Shown: piece by piece, positions 37,555-46,484 of the stretch
Numbering within the stretch: the first letter of the stretch is position 1
How the letters are laid out: the number at the start of each line of letters is the position of its first letter
DNA from: Planctomycetota bacterium
GTDB taxonomy: Bacteria; Planctomycetota; Phycisphaerae; Phycisphaerales; UBA1924
Assembly (NCBI GenBank): GCA_018968885.1
Contig: JAGWZK010000001.1
Span: 1 to 64,000, forward strand
Direction of reading: 5' to 3'
DNA: 64,000 bases
The notes under the pieces: model-generated
Seen by the model: only the letters and a program-made list of their open reading frames with translations
Databases searched by the model: none
Told to the model about the DNA's origin: nothing
Made by a program: the position numbers and the translations under genes

Positions 37555-40170
37555 GTGGGGCCGCTGGCCTGGGGCATTCTCGGAACGCTCGCTCTGGCAC
37601 TCACCATCGTGCTGGTCGTGGTATTCGTTGTCTACGTCTTCATTCCCATGGGCAAAGGCCTGCGCTACCTGGGATTGCACATCTTCCGCTATCTCAAGAA
37701 CACAATCGTGGATTCGCTCAAGGCGATCGGCGCGCTGGTGATGGCGACATTTTGCCTCACGGGTGCGACGTTCGCACTCATTCTCGCACGCCTGGAATCG
37801 GCCCGCCATTACCGAGACGAATTCACCCGCGAACTCGGCGTGATCGGAAAGTGTCTGTATCGCGTATTGATCGGCCACCCACTGCGCCTGGTGGGTCTGG
37901 GCCCGGCACTCGACAGCGTGGAATCACGCCTGCCGGATGTGATAGCCCGTTCCCCCGGCGCTTCGGCCAAGGCCGGCAACGCCTCGCCGGGGCGCACCCG
38001 CCAGTTTGATGGGTACACCATCGTCGCAACGCTTAAGGGTGGCGGTTCCGGCGCGCGGCTGTACGTGGCCCAGCCGGATGACACGCAGCGGGAAATCTTC
38101 CGCCGTAGCGGCGCAGGAGAAGTCGATCGCGTGGTCATCAAGTGCTTCACCTTTGGCGATGGAATGGGTGTGCCGGAACTCCGCCGCGAAACCCGCGCGC
38201 TCGACGCAGCCCGCGATCTGGGACTGGTCTTGGCCGATGTTGATGAGCCAGAACGTTTCTACTACGTCACGCGCTTTGTACCCGGCGATCGTCTGAATCG
38301 CGTGGTGATGCGCCTGCACGAAACCAGTGGCGAGGAAGGCCTGCACGGTGATCAGCTCGTGCTGGCCATGTCGCTGGTGGCCGACCTTCTGCGCACCCTC
38401 GATCGCTACCACAAAGGTGGTCTGTGGCACAAGGATGTGAAGCCCGACAACATCATCGTGAACGAAGAGGCCGACACGGCGGTGGCGCACCTCGTGGACC
38501 TGGGGCTGGTGACGAGTCTGCACTCGGGACTGACTTTGACGACGCACGGCACCGAGTATTTCCGCGATCCGGAACTGGTGCGGCAGGCACTGCGCGGCAC
38601 CAAGGTGGACAAGATCGACGGGGCGCGGTTTGATGTGTACGCCGCGGGAGCAGTGCTGTACAGCGTGCTGGAGAATTCTTTCCCTGCGCACGGGTCGCTG
38701 TCGCGCTTTACGCGGAAGTCACCGGATTGCCTGCGCTGGATCGTGCAGCGGGCGATGACCGATTATGACAAACGCTATCGCTCGGTGGCGATCATGCTGG
38801 CTGATCTGGAATGGGTCGCCAGTCAGCCCGATCCTTTTGCGGCCAAGCCAGCCCAAATGCCGAGCATGCGCGATGCGATGGAAGAGGGTGACCTGCCACC
38901 GTTGACGGCACTGGAATCATCAGAGGGTGCCGCACCATCGGTGACGGTGATTGTGAACGATGAGCCGGAAGTGCCGCCGTCGGAAACAGCCACACTGGAT
39001 GATCACATCTCCGCAAGTCATAGCGGCAAGGGAATTCCGGGTCTGTTGAGTGGTTCAGGTTCACCCTTGATTCCGAAAGCCCCGACAGTTGTGCAGCCAG
39101 TTGCACGCCCCATGGCAAAGGCAATCACCGCCTCAATTGCAACGCCCGCGCTCGGTGCCCTGGAGACCAAGGGTTCGGCATCGCGCGGTCTGCGAACGGG
39201 ATTGGCAACTGCGACAACAGCCAAGACCACAGCCAAGAGCGCACCGAGCACGCGGCGGGCAGCGCGCCGGACGGCTGTGATGGCCACCGTGGTGATCGGC
39301 GCCGCGATGGGACTGGGAATCTACATCGGGCAGGTGCTGAAACCCTCGTTGCCCAGCGCCGAAGTTGAATCGGCGACAACGGCGACTTCGCTCGATCTGT
39401 CATCAGATGCGCAGGCGGCGCTCCTGCCCAGCGCGTTGGGGCCGGAGGCAAGCGCACGAGCGGCACTCGCCGCGTTGCAGCGTACGCAGCAGGCCAAGAT
39501 CGCCGGGGAATTGGCAAGGTTCATCTCCAGGCAGGCGCGGGTGATTTCGGATGCCTCGGGATTAACAGCGCCCGAGACCAAGGCGACCGTCGCGATGTCG
39601 CCAGAAGAAGAAGAGTTGCGGGCGCGAAACGCAGAGGTGATTGCATCACCGATTTCGGTGTCGACGCCTTCTTCACTTTTCACACTGGCAGAAGAGTTCC
39701 GCCGCGCGATGGGGGATTCGCCCAAGTCGGCTCGAGTGGCGATCGTGTGCGATTTCACCACACCCTTGACGGCAGAGCAGGAGTCGGCGGTGGCGTTTCC
39801 GCTGCTGGGGTTGCTGTGGTCAGACATTGATCTGATCGGGCGTTATCCCAACAACCCGGTGAAGGGCGATGCGCTGCGTGAACATCGGGCGCTGGTGTCG
39901 GCGTTGTCGGCGATTGCGGCACCGGTGGGCCCGTCGGCAGCGACGACCAAGCAGGCGGTGGCGCAATGGCTGGTGAGCAATCCCAGGTATGACGCGGCAA
40001 TCTTTGTGCACCAACCCAGAAGTCGATCAGGCCAGGCCCCTGCGTTTGAATTTGTGGTTGTCTCCCCGACGCTTGACGACCTTGACGATCGTCGCCGCGA
40101 ACGCGTGGTTGAAGTGCTCCGTCGTGTGGTCACGTCACTCTCTCCAACACGCATGAACAAAAAGTCCTGA
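37555..40170 (+). CDS. Multi-spanning Ser/Thr protein kinase
   Basis: The 871-aa protein has two N-terminal membrane helices (about residues 5-30 and 55-78), which is unusual for bacterial kinases. The kinase domain lies at about 150-425. The Gly-rich loop is LKGGGSGARLYVA, the ATP-binding Lys is in RVVIKCF, the helix C Glu is in LRRETR, the catalytic loop reads HKDVKPDN instead of HRDLKPxN, and DFG is replaced by VDLG. The key Lys and Asp residues remain, so activity is plausible. A third membrane helix at about 572-592 (MATVVIGAAMGLGIYI) places the C-terminal 280 residues on the other side; that part resembles no family I know. The GTG start is six bases after the sigma factor stop, so the kinase probably acts with it. 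Confidence 0.85.
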   Translation: MGPLAWGILGTLALALTIVLVVVFVVYVFIPMGKGLRYLGLHIFRYLKNTIVDSLKAIGALVMATFCLTGATFALILARLESARHYRDEFTRELGVIGKCLYRVLIGHPLRLVGLGPALDSVESRLPDVIARSPGASAKAGNASPGRTRQFDGYTIVATLKGGGSGARLYVAQPDDTQREIFRRSGAGEVDRVVIKCFTFGDGMGVPELRRETRALDAARDLGLVLADVDEPERFYYVTRFVPGDRLNRVVMRLHETSGEEGLHGDQLVLAMSLVADLLRTLDRYHKGGLWHKDVKPDNIIVNEEADTAVAHLVDLGLVTSLHSGLTLTTHGTEYFRDPELVRQALRGTKVDKIDGARFDVYAAGAVLYSVLENSFPAHGSLSRFTRKSPDCLRWIVQRAMTDYDKRYRSVAIMLADLEWVASQPDPFAAKPAQMPSMRDAMEEGDLPPLTALESSEGAAPSVTVIVNDEPEVPPSETATLDDHISASHSGKGIPGLLSGSGSPLIPKAPTVVQPVARPMAKAITASIATPALGALETKGSASRGLRTGLATATTAKTTAKSAPSTRRAARRTAVMATVVIGAAMGLGIYIGQVLKPSLPSAEVESATTATSLDLSSDAQAALLPSALGPEASARAALAALQRTQQAKIAGELARFISRQARVISDASGLTAPETKATVAMSPEEEELRARNAEVIASPISVSTPSSLFTLAEEFRRAMGDSPKSARVAIVCDFTTPLTAEQESAVAFPLLGLLWSDIDLIGRYPNNPVKGDALREHRALVSALSAIAAPVGPSAATTKQAVAQWLVSNPRYDAAIFVHQPRSRSGQAPAFEFVVVSPTLDDLDDRRRERVVEVLRRVVTSLSPTRMNKKS

Positions 40171-40423
40171 CTGTCGCGGACAGCATTTCAGAGAGCGCAC
40201 AGGCGAATCCGTGCGCGATGCGCGGTCACGCCGCAAAGTTCCGTCCCGATAACTCCGCACAAGATTTTCATCCCACGCCTGCAAGATTCTCATTGGGTGC
40301 GGCATATGTAGGTGCAGGACGCCTTCAAATCCGCGTCCCACCGAGCACAAAACCATCGACCAACAAGGCAGGCCCCTCGCCCGCCATCGATGCCGCTCGC
40401 ACCAAAAAGACTCGGAGATTCCC

Positions 40424-41038
40424 ATGAACACTCGCACCGCACTCGTCGTCCTCCTCGCCACCACCGCAGCCGCCTCCGCCGCCATCACCGGCACCGGCGG
40501 TGCTTGCACCCAGATCGGAGCCCCCGCCTCCGCCTTGCCGGGAGCACTCATCGGCCCTCCTGCCTACGCCTGGAACGAACAGCTCAATGTCAACACCGCT
40601 TCCACAGCCGTCAACATCGCCGCCAACGGCTTCTTCTCGGGCGGGCCATTCTCCACGTTCGCTGGCGGACTCTTTGATTCACACATGATTCACTTTGACG
40701 CTTCCAGCGGCGTGGCCATGGTCTCCGGCTCCGTCACTTTCAACTCCAACATCATCGCCGTCATCTACGACGAAGCTCTTCTTTCTGCCTCGGATGCAAC
40801 CTTCGGCGCTGGTGGCACCACCTACTTCAATAATCCCAATCGCTCCTATTCCGCCAACACCATGAGCCCTGGCACATGGCTCAACATCGTCGGCAACACC
40901 ATTTCCTTTGACCTCTGGGCCATGCAACCAGGCAACTACATCGCCGAAGTCCGCGTCCTCACCCACGCCGTTCCCACCCCGGGCTCACTCGCGCTCATGG
41001 GCCTCGGCGGTCTGGCTGTCGCCCGTCGTCGGCGCTGA
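40424..41038 (+). CDS. PEP-CTERM-like exported protein (paralogue A)
   Basis: The 204-aa product has a signal peptide (residues 1-19, ending ASAA). The mature domain contains AYAWNEQLNVN, GLFDSHMIHFD, IIAVIYDEALL and FGAGGTTYF. It ends in a sorting tail: AVPTPG, a hydrophobic stretch and ARRRR. Proteins of this type are recognised by an exosortase-like system that removes the tail at the membrane; that system is not in this window. It shares order and motifs with the next gene and is clearly its duplicate. The start is the ATG preceded by GGAGATTCCC. Role unknown, presumably in the extracellular matrix or envelope. Confidence 0.8.
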   Translation: MNTRTALVVLLATTAAASAAITGTGGACTQIGAPASALPGALIGPPAYAWNEQLNVNTASTAVNIAANGFFSGGPFSTFAGGLFDSHMIHFDASSGVAMVSGSVTFNSNIIAVIYDEALLSASDATFGAGGTTYFNNPNRSYSANTMSPGTWLNIVGNTISFDLWAMQPGNYIAEVRVLTHAVPTPGSLALMGLGGLAVARRRR

Positions 41039-41068
41039 ATCCGTCACCAACCTCCCTCCTGCTCTCCT

Positions 41069-41099
41069 CTTTCAACTTTGAACTTTCAACTCATAAAGG
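41069..41099 (+). promoter_or_regulatory. TTTCAACTT-type leader before paralogue B
   Basis: The leader reads CTTTCAACTTTG then AACTTTCAACTC and runs into AAAGGA, the ribosome site for the gene at 41108. The same motif precedes the genes at 58568 and 60118 and occurs at the left edge of the window on the minus strand. Confidence 0.5.
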
Positions 41100-41107
41100 A
41101 TTGACCA

Positions 41108-41734
41108 ATGAAGACTCTCGCCTCACTCACCGCTCTCTCTCTCGTCGCCGCCGCTTCGAACGCCGCCATCACCGGCAACACGGGCATGACCACCTACCTC
41201 GCCACTCCCCCCGTTAACGCCCAACAGTTCGCTCTCACTGGCATCACTGCCTACTGCTGGAACGAGCAGACCAACGTCAACAGCTCGGCAACCGTCGTCA
41301 ACCTCACTGCCCCCGGTACCTACACCGGACCCGGAGCCAACGTCGGCGTGGTCAGCGGCCTCTTTGAATCGCACTTCATCCACTTTGACCCCAGCCCCAC
41401 TCCTGGCGGCGTCGGCGGCAGTGTCTCCTTCTCCGCCGCGATCCGCGCCGTCATCTACGACGAGAATCTCCTCACCATCTCCGATGGCCCCTTTGGCGCA
41501 GGCGGCACCACCTACGCCACCGGCAATCCCTTCCGCAGCACAAATGGCAACGCACTCGGCGGAAACGTCATCACATTCGCCGGCAACACCATCAATTTCC
41601 AACTCGGTGTCTTCCCCGGTCAGCTTAATCGAATGGTCGAAATCCGAGTCCTCACCGACGTCGTACCAACCCCCGGCACCGGTGCCCTTGCCCTCGCAGG
41701 CACCCTCCTCGCCGCCCGCCGCCGCCGAGCCTGA
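41108..41734 (+). CDS. PEP-CTERM-like exported protein (paralogue B)
   Basis: A 208-aa duplicate of the preceding gene. It shares AYCWNEQTNVN, GLFESHFIHFD, IRAVIYDENLL, FGAGGTTYA and the tail VVPTPG plus hydrophobic segment plus ARRRRA. The signal peptide ends AAASNAA. The two genes have diverged mainly in loops and in the segment just before the tail. The ribosome site AAAGGA lies eight bases upstream of the ATG and is preceded by the TTTCAACTT leader, which the first paralogue lacks. It probably sits in its own transcript, as 69 bases separate the two. No enzymatic motifs are seen. Confidence 0.8.
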   Translation: MKTLASLTALSLVAAASNAAITGNTGMTTYLATPPVNAQQFALTGITAYCWNEQTNVNSSATVVNLTAPGTYTGPGANVGVVSGLFESHFIHFDPSPTPGGVGGSVSFSAAIRAVIYDENLLTISDGPFGAGGTTYATGNPFRSTNGNALGGNVITFAGNTINFQLGVFPGQLNRMVEIRVLTDVVPTPGTGALALAGTLLAARRRRA

Positions 41735-41917
41735 ATTCCCAAATCCCCACGTTCCCGGACTTTCTCTCTCTTTCCATCCCGATTCTCCACGCCACAGGTG
41801 ACGTCTCGTGCGTCACTTGCCGGCGTTTTCCCAATATTTAACCCCGCCCCCCTTGCACCATCTTGTATAGTGCCTCTCTCGTGGACTCATGGACGGTTGT
41901 TTCATTGGAGAGAACAA

Positions 41918-44110
41918 ATGCGATTCACCCCCCTGGCCTCCCTGCTCCTCGCAGGGTCTCTGATCACGCCCCTTGGTCTTGCCCAATCTCAATACGGCAA
42001 TGACCAGCGCACCACCCTTCCCGAAACCGTCGGTCAACCCGTTCAGGGCCCGGCGCCCATCATCGAAACCGTTGATCAGATCATGCAGCGCGAGTACCGC
42101 TCGCCGGTCGTTGATCTGACCAAGCCCCGCTCCATCATCGTTGATGCCAAGCGCGAGGCCAAGATCGCCGCCGTCAACCCACCCATTGACGAATCGCGCT
42201 GGGCGATCGATCACCCCTCGCCTCGCGTCCCCTTCTGGCCCTTTGATCCGTCGGTTCCCGCCGTGCACGATCAACCCTCGGCATTCCGCATCGGTGGCAA
42301 CTCCTTCGACCCCGCCGCCATCGGCATCAACTTCCTCGCCACCTCGCGCGCCAACGCCAGCCCCGGATACGTTCCGCCCGACACGCACGGCTCGGTCGGT
42401 CCAACCCAGATCATCGTCCACGTGAACGGCTCGATCCGCCTTTTCAGTAAGACCGGCGTCCTCGGCGCCCTCAACGCCTCCAGCGATGTCTTCTTCAACT
42501 CCGTCCGCGCTGGCGGCTCGGCTGTCGATCCCCGCACGTACTACGACCCCATCTCCCAGCGCTGGTTCGTCTCCGCCATCACCACGACCAGCCCTAACCG
42601 CGTCCTCCTCGCTGTTTCCAATGGCCCAACCATCACCGGCACGTCCTCCTTCGCCTTCTATGGCTGGGTGCAAGACACCATCGGCACCCCCGGCGCCGAT
42701 GCAGGCGCACTCTTTGACTACCCCTCCCTCGGTGTCGATCGCCACGCCATCTACATCGGTGGCAACGTCTTCGGCGGTGGCACTCCTTCGGTCTTCGTCA
42801 TCAACAAGGCCAGCGCCCTCAGTGGCGGCCCACTCACCATCACCGCCTTCCGTCAACTCGGAGCCATGAACGCGCCGATGGGATGTTCCAACACCTCCCT
42901 CACCAGCAACTTTGGATACTTCATCGGATCCGGTGGCAATGGTGTGCTCACCATCCGTCGTATCAGCAACCCCGGTGGCACACCCACCATTTCCGCCGCC
43001 ATTTCCCTCACGGTCCCCTCCACTGCTGTCCCGCTGACCGTGCCTCAGGCCGGTGGTGGCAGCAACCTCTCCGGTGTCGATCAGCGCCTCATCGGTGGTC
43101 AAATCCTCCGCAACCAGTTCAGCACCACCGCCGCCAATGACCGCACCCTCTGGTGCAGCCACAACATCCAGGTCAACTCCTCCGGCGTTGGCGGTGCTGG
43201 CGGCACCCGCAACGGCATCCGCTGGTACCAGATCGGCAATCTCGATGTCACCCCCACGCTGGTCCAATCCGGCACCGTCTTTGACACCGCCGCCAGCAAT
43301 CCACGTTACTACTGGATGGGCATGGTCGCCATGAACGGCCAGGGCCACGCCGCCGTGGCCGGCTCAGTCTCCAGCACGCTCACCTTCCCCAACGTCGCCG
43401 TCGCCGGTCGCCTCCGTACTGACACTCTTGGCACCATCGGCGCCCCTCAAGTCGCCACTGCCGCACCCGGCACCTACAACGCCGGTGGCGGCACGCAACG
43501 CTGGGGCGATTACGCCGCCGTCGCACTCGACCCCGCGGATGAGCAGACCCTTTGGGGCTTTGCCGAGCTGTCTCGAGGCGGTGACCAGTGGGGCGTGCAG
43601 GTTGTCCAACTCACCGCCCCGGCACCCAGTACGCCCACCAGCGTCTCACCCACCAGCGCGAATCGCGGCACCTCGCTCAGCGTGCAGATCAATGGCACAC
43701 CCTCCGCTGGCTCTGAATACTTCAACACTGAAGATGCCAACGCCAACAAACTCAACGCCTCCTTCAGTGGCCTGGGCATCACCGTCAACAGCGTCACCTG
43801 GGGCGGCCCTCTGCAGGCCAATCGTGCCACCGCCAACATCACCATCTCCCCCGCCGCTCCCGTCGGCGCACGCTTCGTCACCGTGACCAACCCTGATGGT
43901 CAGGCCGCCTCCTCGGGCACCGCGCTCTTCACCGTCACGGCTGGCTGCGCTGCCGACTTCAACAGCGACACCGTGGTGGACTTCTTTGATTATCTAGACT
44001 TTGTTGCGGCGTTCAGCAGCAACAACGCCAGTGCCGACTTCAACGCCGACACGACGATCGACTTCTTTGATTATCTGGACTTTGTCGCCGCATTCAGCAA
44101 CGGTTGCTGA
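41918..44110 (+). CDS. Secreted protein with Ig-like and GC-type dockerin domains
   Basis: The 730-aa product starts with a signal peptide (ending GLAQSQ) after an ATG with GGAG seven bases upstream. Residues about 90-570 form a beta-rich domain with YVPPDTHGSVGPTQI, TYYDPISQRWFVSAI, DYPSLGVDRHAIYIG and WGDYAAVALDP. The pattern is like planctomycete secreted propeller proteins with no known activity. An IPT/Ig-like domain follows (SVSPTSANRGTSLSVQING, about 580-680). The tail has two loops, DFNSDTVVDFFDYLDFV and DFNADTTIDFFDYLDFV, and ends SNGC. It is the first of three adjacent GC-dockerin genes and has its own terminator. Confidence 0.8.
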   Translation: MRFTPLASLLLAGSLITPLGLAQSQYGNDQRTTLPETVGQPVQGPAPIIETVDQIMQREYRSPVVDLTKPRSIIVDAKREAKIAAVNPPIDESRWAIDHPSPRVPFWPFDPSVPAVHDQPSAFRIGGNSFDPAAIGINFLATSRANASPGYVPPDTHGSVGPTQIIVHVNGSIRLFSKTGVLGALNASSDVFFNSVRAGGSAVDPRTYYDPISQRWFVSAITTTSPNRVLLAVSNGPTITGTSSFAFYGWVQDTIGTPGADAGALFDYPSLGVDRHAIYIGGNVFGGGTPSVFVINKASALSGGPLTITAFRQLGAMNAPMGCSNTSLTSNFGYFIGSGGNGVLTIRRISNPGGTPTISAAISLTVPSTAVPLTVPQAGGGSNLSGVDQRLIGGQILRNQFSTTAANDRTLWCSHNIQVNSSGVGGAGGTRNGIRWYQIGNLDVTPTLVQSGTVFDTAASNPRYYWMGMVAMNGQGHAAVAGSVSSTLTFPNVAVAGRLRTDTLGTIGAPQVATAAPGTYNAGGGTQRWGDYAAVALDPADEQTLWGFAELSRGGDQWGVQVVQLTAPAPSTPTSVSPTSANRGTSLSVQINGTPSAGSEYFNTEDANANKLNASFSGLGITVNSVTWGGPLQANRATANITISPAAPVGARFVTVTNPDGQAASSGTALFTVTAGCAADFNSDTVVDFFDYLDFVAAFSSNNASADFNADTTIDFFDYLDFVAAFSNGC

Positions 44111-44146
44111 AAAAGCTGTCATTACAACAACATCATGACTTTTGTA

Positions 44147-44178
44147 GAGGGCCGGAAGCAATTCCGGCCCTCTTTGTT
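44147..44178 (+). terminator. Terminator between two GC-dockerin genes
   Basis: An 11-bp perfect stem, GAGGGCCGGAA with TTCCGGCCCTC, has a GCAA tetraloop and is followed by TTTGTT. It isolates the transcript ending at 44110 from the next gene, whose ribosome site begins 20 bases further on. Confidence 0.85.
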
Positions 44179-44210
44179 CGTTGAGCCAGCACGTTCAGGA
44201 GATTTCTGAC

Positions 44211-45437
44211 ATGTCGCACCTGGGCTTGATGACAACCGGAATCGCACTCGCTTTGACACAGGTGGCGGGATCGGCCTGCGGCGCGATTCCTTACGACTTT
44301 TCGGAAGTGACGATGCTGGCGCAGCGGGCGGTGACAGGTGCAAACGGCGGAGACCCGATCTCCGGATTTGACCTGCGGTTCATGCACCGTGGTGAAGTGG
44401 TGTTTCACCAGGCATTTGGTGCGTGGTCGATCAATCGGGTGTGCCCGGCGGATTCGGCGAGCAAGACGGTGTCGGGCGCGGTGATCATGTCGCTGGTGGA
44501 CAGTGCGCCTAATCCATTCTCACTGGACACGAGGTTGCAGACCTATGTGCCGCAGTTTAGCGGCGTAAAGGCGTTTATCACAATTCGTCAGTGCTTTGCG
44601 CATACGAGCGGACTGGCTTCTTCGGCTGTGGTGGGCGATGACACGGTGACACTGCAGCAGGCCGCGCTTGAAATCGCGGCGGGCGGGCAGAGCAATTTTC
44701 CGGGGTCGGTGTTTTCGTATGGTGGGACGAGCATGCATGCGGCGGGCGCGGTGGCAGAACTGGCTGGCAACGCGCCGTGGAACACGCTGTTTGCGCAACG
44801 GATTGCGGGCCCACTGGGGATGACGTCGACAAGTTATGTACTCACTTCGCCAGCGAACCCGCGAATTGCTGGCGGGTGTCAATCGAATGCGACAGACTTT
44901 GCAGCGTTGATGGAGATGCTGCGAAGAGGAGGATTGCACCGGACAGCGCAGGGCGATGTGCGGGTGCTGAGCGCGGCGAGCGTGCAGGCGATGTTGACGC
45001 GGCAACCGGCGCCGGATATCCCGGTGGCGAACAGCCCGCTGGATGGAAGCAGTGATTATGGAGTGGGGATCTGGCTGGATCGGCGCGATAGCGAAGGAAG
45101 ATTGACTGGCGCGCTGGCGGCGGGCGCGCGGGGATTTTCGGCGTGGATTGACCTGGATGATGAGGTGGCGGGAGCGTTTGCAACCGATCGCTCGCAGGCA
45201 TCCAACGTGCAGATTTCGCTGGATCTGATTCGCGATGCGATCGGGCGGGCAGTGCGCCAGCATGATGCATGTGTGCGCGCAGATGTGAATGGTGATGACA
45301 GCGTGGACTTTTTTGACTATCTGGATTTTGTTGACGACTTTGCAGCAGGAAGAATTGAGGCGGATTTCAACGGCGATGGGGTGCTGGATTTTTTTGATTA
45401 TCTGGATTTTGTGGCAGTGCTTAGCAGTGGGTGTTAG
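44211..45437 (+). CDS. Secreted beta-lactamase-family serine hydrolase with GC-type dockerin
   Basis: A 408-aa exported protein. The signal peptide ends SACGA. The serine hydrolase domain (about residues 25-340) keeps the SxxK motif as SASK (residue about 86), a conserved region HTSGLASS, and a second catalytic motif YGGTSMHAAG in which the usual Tyr-x-Asn reads Tyr-Gly-Gly. The third motif (HxG/KTG) appears as AGARGFSAWID without the His. Family members act as peptidases or esterases; activity here is uncertain. The C-terminus carries DVNGDDSVDFFDYLDFV and DFNGDGVLDFFDYLDFV and ends SSGC. AGGAG lies eight bases before the ATG. G-ending codons dominate, unlike the previous gene. Confidence 0.8.
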   Translation: MSHLGLMTTGIALALTQVAGSACGAIPYDFSEVTMLAQRAVTGANGGDPISGFDLRFMHRGEVVFHQAFGAWSINRVCPADSASKTVSGAVIMSLVDSAPNPFSLDTRLQTYVPQFSGVKAFITIRQCFAHTSGLASSAVVGDDTVTLQQAALEIAAGGQSNFPGSVFSYGGTSMHAAGAVAELAGNAPWNTLFAQRIAGPLGMTSTSYVLTSPANPRIAGGCQSNATDFAALMEMLRRGGLHRTAQGDVRVLSAASVQAMLTRQPAPDIPVANSPLDGSSDYGVGIWLDRRDSEGRLTGALAAGARGFSAWIDLDDEVAGAFATDRSQASNVQISLDLIRDAIGRAVRQHDACVRADVNGDDSVDFFDYLDFVDDFAAGRIEADFNGDGVLDFFDYLDFVAVLSSGC

Positions 45438-45534
45438 GGGAACCCCTTGGCTGTTTCCTACAAAAAGTGATTCACGCGCGGGAGTCGCCGCGACGGATCT
45501 CGCTTGAGTGCTACCGATATCAGGAGATCAAGCG

Positions 45535-46473
45535 ATGCGTGGACTCAAGCGTTCGACATTGGCGATGAAGTTGATGGTTGTTGGCATGGCGATGACATTG
45601 GGAGTAATTGCCAATGCAGATCCATGTCCGGATGCGACAGATGTGATTTTGACCGGGTTGCCGTGCCTGGGTGATGGGCAGTTGTGTGGCAATCGCTTGG
45701 AGATTCCCTTTGACTCCTGCGGTCTATTGACTCTGGAATACACCACGGCCTCTTCACATTGTTCGGATATCGGCATGCTGGTGTATCTGGATGGCGTGTT
45801 GGTGGCGACCACAGATCCATTGCCCCCTGGGACAGCTTCGCCGGTCTTTGATCTTGGCCCGGTGTCACCGGGTTCGCACGTGCTTTCGCTGGAGGCCTAC
45901 GGAGTCGTGGGCGGATGCAACCAGGGGTTCCTGGAATCCTGGGGCGGATTCATCACACTTCATCGATGCGTGGAGCCGCCGGAGATCGTGACATCGCCAG
46001 GTGCAGTAGCTGCGTGTCCGGGCATCGACGCCTCGTTTGCTGTGACCAACAGCGGCTCGGCACCCTTTGGATTCTCGTGGGAAGTTGAAGATCCTGCGGC
46101 GCCGGGGACATGGTTGCCGCTGACCGATGGCGTGCTGGAGATCGGCGGCGTTCCGGTTGGTGTTGTTTCCGCATCGGATTCGGCGAGCATGGTCTTTAGT
46201 TCGCCCACTGCACAATTCAACGTGATCTTTGCGACTGGTGCAAACTTCCGTTGCACGGTAAGCAACTCATGCTCCAGTGCGACGAGCGATGCGGCGAATT
46301 ACAACGTGTGTATCGCCGACTTCAACTGTGACGCGTCGGTCGACTTCTTTGACTATCTGGATTTCGTGGCGGTATTCGCCGAGAATGGACCGACTGCGGA
46401 TTTCAACGCGGACACAGTGATTGACTTCTTTGACTATCTGGATTTTGTAGCCGCGTTCAGCAGTGGATGTTGA
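45535..46473 (+). CDS. Secreted Cys-rich Ig-like protein with GC-type dockerin
   Basis: A 312-aa exported protein with a signal peptide ending VIANAD. Two beta-sandwich regions follow: the first (about 30-160) has several cysteines (PCPDATDV, PCLGDGQLCGN, DSCGLL, SSHCSDIG) that probably form disulfides. The second (about 160-255) resembles an Ig-like domain (PEIVTSPGAVAACPGIDASF). The tail has DFNCDASVDFFDYLDFV and DFNADTVIDFFDYLDFV and ends SSGC. AGGAG eight bases upstream decides the ATG at 45535. It follows the serine hydrolase gene by 97 bases, on the same strand, and is the third of the GC-dockerin cluster. Function is unknown. Confidence 0.75.
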   Translation: MRGLKRSTLAMKLMVVGMAMTLGVIANADPCPDATDVILTGLPCLGDGQLCGNRLEIPFDSCGLLTLEYTTASSHCSDIGMLVYLDGVLVATTDPLPPGTASPVFDLGPVSPGSHVLSLEAYGVVGGCNQGFLESWGGFITLHRCVEPPEIVTSPGAVAACPGIDASFAVTNSGSAPFGFSWEVEDPAAPGTWLPLTDGVLEIGGVPVGVVSASDSASMVFSSPTAQFNVIFATGANFRCTVSNSCSSATSDAANYNVCIADFNCDASVDFFDYLDFVAVFAENGPTADFNADTVIDFFDYLDFVAAFSSGC

Positions 46474-46484
46474 AAGCTCGATGG

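Noticed and set aside
41813-43348. 511-aa minus-strand open frame
   Set aside because: Antisense to the GC-dockerin gene at 41918, which has a signal peptide, ribosome site and recognisable tail.
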